Below the pieces are notes generated by a model. The model was not told where the DNA came from. It made no database searches and worked only from the letters and a program-made list of their open reading frames with translations. A stretch of DNA of 10,054 bases from Alphaproteobacteria bacterium (GTDB lineage Bacteria > Pseudomonadota > Alphaproteobacteria > UBA8366 > GCA-2717185), in contig JAESSL010000058.1 of NCBI GenBank assembly GCA_016764135.1, positions 1 through 10,054 of the forward strand, read 5' to 3'. The position numbers and the translations under genes are program-made. Below, piece by piece: positions 7,064-10,054 of this stretch; position 1 is the stretch's first letter; the number at the start of each line of letters is the position of its first letter.

Positions 7064-7801
7064 CTAATCCTTGACGCACTCCAGATACCCGCGCGGACCC
7101 GCTGAAACCAATAGTTTGTTATCCATACTATGGTCAATTTTGAATCGATCCGTGGTCGCTAAATAAGCGTCTACGGCGGTAAGCGCGTTGTCACCTTTTC
7201 CCCAAGGACGATCACCAATTACATCGTCGTCAAGAAACTCGACAACTGTATCCAGTACGATCAGGTAACTGTCAGACTTCACAAGTGAAGCATAACTTTC
7301 AAGTTCCGCCAGAACGTGTTTGTGGCTGTGATTCGAATCAAGAATAACCATGACCGTACTGGCGCCGGCGCATTCCGCCTTAACTTGATCGACGACGTCG
7401 CTCGCGATGGACGATCCTTCAATCATCGTGATTCTTTTAAACATCGGGTGGGCTTCAATCGCCTCTCGATTGTGGGCTCGAATATCAATATCCACGCCGA
7501 CAACTTTCCGTTCGCCTCCGAGAAGTTCAAGCATGGATGCTGAAAACACCAAAGATCCACCATGAGCAATGCCGGTTTCGACAATGACATCCGGCTGGAT
7601 ACGCCAGATTAACTCCTGAATTGCGATAATGTCCTGGGGGAACTGAATTATGGGGCGCCCCATCCAGGTGAAATTATGCGTGTAGCGTTTTCGCAGGCTC
7701 TGGTTTGTCCAATCCTGTGACAATTGCGCCAGCTTTTCATCGGAGCCTAACTGTTCGATGCTTTCTTTTTTCAGGGCTTCAAATTGACGAACAGCGTCCA
7801 T
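7064..7801 (-). CDS. CmcI-like (cephalosporin hydroxylase family) SAM-dependent methyltransferase
   Basis: Belongs to the family named after CmcI of cephamycin synthesis; homologues in polysaccharide loci are thought to be O-methyltransferases of sugars. The 245-residue protein has an N-terminal helical part with YTHNFTWMGRPIIQFPQD (40-57), then a Rossmann-type SAM site: ETGIAHGGS (75-83), VVGVDIDIR (100-108), and VILDSNHSH (152-160), whose Asp155 lies near the metal site in this family. IVLDT (181-185) and the WGKGDN loop (200-205) complete the pattern. No signal peptide. The ATG at 7801 is preceded by AAGGA at a good distance. It is directly coupled to the oxidoreductase gene (six-base gap). 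'Hydroxylase' in database names is misleading here: the fold is a methyltransferase. The target sugar is unknown. Confidence 0.85.
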   Translation of the reverse strand: MDAVRQFEALKKESIEQLGSDEKLAQLSQDWTNQSLRKRYTHNFTWMGRPIIQFPQDIIAIQELIWRIQPDVIVETGIAHGGSLVFSASMLELLGGERKVVGVDIDIRAHNREAIEAHPMFKRITMIEGSSIASDVVDQVKAECAGASTVMVILDSNHSHKHVLAELESYASLVKSDSYLIVLDTVVEFLDDDVIGDRPWGKGDNALTAVDAYLATTDRFKIDHSMDNKLLVSAGPRGYLECVKD

Positions 7802-7841
7802 AAGCTTTTATCCTTAACGTTTGTGGGGATCACTTTAAAAG

Positions 7842-7858
7842 TCGGTTTTATAAACCGA
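7842..7858 (-). terminator. Hairpin between rfbF and the CmcI-like gene, weak terminator or attenuator
   Basis: A seven-base inverted repeat (TCGGTTT at 7842-7848 with AAACCGA at 7852-7858) has a three-base loop. On the - strand it is followed by CTTTT, 34 bases after the rfbF stop. The stem is short and has only three G:C pairs, so it may only partly terminate transcription or act as a protein site. Confidence 0.3.
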
Positions 7859-7891
7859 AAGGCAGGGGTGCGAAATACACCGACGCTTGTG

Positions 7892-8674
7892 TCAGGCGCT
7901 TTTTTCCAGCTTGCGCAACCATGGCGGATTTCCGGAGTCCCAAAGTTCCTGCAACAATCGCAACTCACGTAATGTATCCATACATTGCCAGAAGTCCTCA
8001 TGAAAATGCGCGGCTAATTTTCCATCTGCTGCAATCGCTTCAAGGGCGTCTTTCTCAAGGCTGTCTTCATCACTGGAGAGGTAGTCAAATATGCCGGGTT
8101 CACACACCATGAAGCCGCCATTGATCCAACCTTCGCCGATCTGCGGTTTTTCAGTAAATTCGACGACCTGGTTTTCGTTGCAAACCAATCCCCCAAAACG
8201 AGCAGGGGGACGCACCGCAAGGATGGTTACGAGCGCTTTTGTGCGTTCGTGCGTAGCAATGACATCTCTAACATCAATGTCGCATACGCCATCACCGTAG
8301 GTCAGCATAAACCTTTCGTTTCCAATCCATTCTTGTAACCGTCGGATACGACCGCCTGTATTGGTTTTCTGGCCGGTATCGATAAGATGAACATTCCAAG
8401 TTTCCGAGTTTACCTTGTGACGATCAATCGCGCCGTCGCTTAAATTTACACTCAAGTCTCTACTCAAGGTGTAATAGTTGAGAAAATAAGACTTAATTGC
8501 CTCTCCACGGTAACCAAGTGCGACACAGAAATCTTCGAAGCCGGCTCGTTCATATACTTTCATCACATGCCAAAGTATCGGACGCCCGCCAATCTCGACC
8601 ATTGGTTTGGGAAGTTCATGCGTTCGTTCCGCAAGGCGAGTTCCCAGTCCGCCGGCTAAAATTACCGTTTTCAT
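7892..8674 (-). CDS. rfbF: Glucose-1-phosphate cytidylyltransferase
   Basis: Makes CDP-glucose from CTP and glucose-1-phosphate, the entry to CDP-linked dideoxy and branched sugars of O-antigens. The full length of 260 residues fits RfbF. Motifs: LAGGLGTRL (6-14), LPKPMVEIGG (21-30), the RfbF-specific NYYTLSRDLSVN region (66-77), NTGGRIRR (105-112), YGDGV (126-130) with a metal-binding Asp, RPPARFGGL (155-163), GWINGGF (182-188) and FWQCMDTLRE (228-237), ending SGNPPW. The usual Pro of FWQPMDT is Cys231, a mild variation. The ATG at 8674 has AAGGA six to seven bases upstream. The natural partner, CDP-glucose 4,6-dehydratase (RfbG), is not next to it: the following gene is the CmcI-like enzyme, 90 bases on, with a hairpin between. 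The preceding glycosyltransferase ends 198 bases away. Confidence 0.93.
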   Translation of the reverse strand: MKTVILAGGLGTRLAERTHELPKPMVEIGGRPILWHVMKVYERAGFEDFCVALGYRGEAIKSYFLNYYTLSRDLSVNLSDGAIDRHKVNSETWNVHLIDTGQKTNTGGRIRRLQEWIGNERFMLTYGDGVCDIDVRDVIATHERTKALVTILAVRPPARFGGLVCNENQVVEFTEKPQIGEGWINGGFMVCEPGIFDYLSSDEDSLEKDALEAIAADGKLAAHFHEDFWQCMDTLRELRLLQELWDSGNPPWLRKLEKSA

Positions 8675-8872
8675 TATTTATCCTTCTTTTCTTGTCGGCG
8701 TGACATGCATCGTTACATCGTGGCGAATGGTGAATTTCGACAGAAGATATAGGTTTATTCGATCCCGTCATCCATAAACTTCGCCATAATTTGGCGTGCG
8801 CATTGAGGATGTCGTCCGCCAATCATTCCATGGAGTCGAAAAAGTTTATCTGGTCGGCGTGGCCATGAAAAA
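8675..8872. other. Intergenic region upstream of rfbF
   Basis: The 198 bases between the glycosyltransferase stop and the rfbF start hold no gene I can support. One small inverted repeat, CGCCA/TGGCG (8782-8786 and 8792-8796, five-base loop), lacks a T run on either side. The gap is long for a tight operon, so rfbF may have its own promoter, but no clear -35/-10 pair is visible. Confidence 0.4.
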
Positions 8873-10054
8873 TCAGGGCTCTCCAAGACCCAAGGCGACC
8901 GCATATTGAGATCCAACAACCTCGGGCGAATAGCGCGCGGCGGTTAATTTTTGCCCTGAGGAGGCAAGGCGCGCACGGATCTCTGAATCCTGTGCAATGA
9001 TTTTCATCCATTGGGCCGCGTGGTCGATGTCTGGTTCCGCCCACATTTGCCCAACCCCAAAGGGGTAGTCGTGTTCGCGAACTTTTTCCAAGCGATGTTT
9101 CACCAAGGCGGCGGTATCGGGTGTTGTAAAGTCCATGTTGCCGGAGTGCCCCGTAACAATGACGGGCTTGCCGAGCATCATTGTTTCAGCAATGCCGCGA
9201 CCAAAGCCCTCGCTTCGATGAAGAGAAACATAGCAATCGCAGGCTCGGTACAAATCGAGCACTGCCGGGCGGTCGAGCGTCTCATTTATAATCGTTATGC
9301 GGTCATCGGCTGCGGCGTCGTTTAGCATGGCTCGCCATTGTGGGTTGTCGTCTTTTGCGCGCATGGCTTTTACAACCAAACCGACGGAAGTATCGGATTT
9401 GGGGAAAGCGCTTTTAAAAGCGCGCACGCAGGCTTCGGGGTTTTTTCGAGTGACTTTCGAGAGAAAATCAAATGAAAAGATGAATAAAAACCGGTCTTCG
9501 TCCAGCTTGAAATCGCGGCGTCCCAGACCTGCCGTCTGGTCAACGGTAACGGTCATTGGCATATGGTGTACGGGTTTTGTGCTGGATCGCCTGTATGCGT
9601 CACAAGAATATTGGCTAGAGGCCCATACCTCATCGACGAGGTCATAGGCGTGCCGCCATTCTTCTGGCCAGTCCGGTAATTCCCAAGGCCAGTAACCGAT
9701 ATTACGTCGACCGTCGAAAATTTTCGAACCTTCAACCGCCGCCAAGCGTGCGGTTTCCATCCCCGTCATGCAAAATATATTTGTCGCGAAAGGAAGGTAT
9801 TCGGAAATTTCGGAAGCCACGCTTTCATCCATCTGACATACGTTTGCGCCAGGATCAACGTTATAGATTGAGTACGGTATGCCTGCCGCCTTCATTGCAA
9901 GGGACGCCATGCGAACATCCTCGCCAATGCCAAATTGCCCACGAGCGTGTCCGATCAGGTTCACGCCGGATTGACGAAGGTCTTCTGAACAACGAGCTTG
10001 AGCGCCCCTCGATGTGGGCTCAGTCGTGGGGGGAATTAATATAGTCAGAATGGG
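8873..10054 (-). CDS. GT4-family glycosyltransferase, 5' end outside the window
   Basis: A retaining GT-B glycosyltransferase that would add a nucleotide sugar to a growing surface glycan at the inner face of the membrane. Counting from the GTG at 9964, the N-terminal domain opens with NLIGHARGQFGIGEDVR (2-18), a loop common in this group. Then come GYWPWELPDWPEEW (90-103), the hinge segment FIFSFDFLSKVTRKNP (161-176), and the GT4 signature EGFGRGIAE (252-260), with the two Glu of the EX7E motif that binds the donor. The GTG is not a safe start: the frame is open from there to the right edge, adding 30 codons, and I see no Shine-Dalgarno before it. The protein therefore probably begins outside the window and may carry another domain upstream. 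The stop TGA is at 8875-8873. Donor and acceptor are unknown. Confidence 0.85.
   Translation of the reverse strand, partial: PILTILIPPTTEPTSRGAQARCSEDLRQSGVNLIGHARGQFGIGEDVRMASLAMKAAGIPYSIYNVDPGANVCQMDESVASEISEYLPFATNIFCMTGMETARLAAVEGSKIFDGRRNIGYWPWELPDWPEEWRHAYDLVDEVWASSQYSCDAYRRSSTKPVHHMPMTVTVDQTAGLGRRDFKLDEDRFLFIFSFDFLSKVTRKNPEACVRAFKSAFPKSDTSVGLVVKAMRAKDDNPQWRAMLNDAAADDRITIINETLDRPAVLDLYRACDCYVSLHRSEGFGRGIAETMMLGKPVIVTGHSGNMDFTTPDTAALVKHRLEKVREHDYPFGVGQMWAEPDIDHAAQWMKIIAQDSEIRARLASSGQKLTAARYSPEVVGSQYAVALGLGEP

Noticed and set aside
8616..8822. Possible small - strand gene between the glycosyltransferase and rfbF
   Set aside because: Most of its C-terminal end overlaps the start of rfbF in another frame, the composition is random-looking, and I recognise no family.
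1..10054. tRNA genes, CRISPR arrays, insertion sequences or long direct repeats
   Set aside because: No cloverleaf-like segment, regularly spaced repeat, transposase motif or terminal inverted repeat was seen by reading either strand.

Overview
The window lies inside a surface-polysaccharide / nonulosonic-acid (sialic-acid-like sugar) locus of a Gram-negative bacterium. An alphaproteobacterium is my best guess from the gene mix and moderate GC, but no marker gene is present to prove it. There are nine protein-coding genes, two of them cut by the window edges. I found no RNA gene, IS element or CRISPR array.

Layout, left to right. (a) 1-905, + strand: the 3' part of a LegB-type sugar-nucleotide 4,6-dehydratase, entering from outside the window. 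(b) 924-2057, - strand: an RgpF-family (rhamnan synthesis F) protein with two short 'HY..G' repeats at its N-terminus, convergent with legB. (c) 2058-2358: a 301-bp divergent intergenic region with several small palindromes. (d) 2359-3762, + strand: an unusual fusion of a SAM methyltransferase domain, a P-loop domain and a C-terminal beta-type domain. (e) 3841 to the right edge: six genes all on the - strand. Read in transcription order (right to left) they are a 5'-truncated GT4 glycosyltransferase, RfbF glucose-1-phosphate cytidylyltransferase, a CmcI-like methyltransferase/hydroxylase, a Gfo/Idh/MocA oxidoreductase, a NeuB-type nonulosonate synthase, and a CBS-nucleotidyltransferase like PtmE.

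How the genes fit together. PtmE-type enzymes make GDP-glucosamine for the Campylobacter GDP-linked legionaminic-acid route. LegB dehydrates the GDP-GlcNAc made from it, and a NeuB-family synthase condenses the resulting hexose with phosphoenolpyruvate. LegB, PtmE and NeuB homologues are therefore three steps of one pathway. The aminotransferase (LegC), hydrolysing epimerase (LegG) and CMP-transferase (LegF) are not in the window. RfbF starts a CDP-hexose branch whose later enzymes are also not visible. The oxidoreductase and CmcI-like enzyme are spaced as a coupled pair between the two branches and may tailor a sugar. The glycosyltransferase and the RgpF protein would then assemble the glycan.

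The central pair (rgpF and the fusion gene, about 906-3840) is visibly more AT-rich than the flanking sugar genes in the lines I counted. This suggests a separately acquired cassette. The most novel-looking protein is the methyltransferase/P-loop fusion. The most useful puzzle is that NeuB resembles the Neisseria sialic-acid synthase type, while its neighbours point to legionaminic acid.
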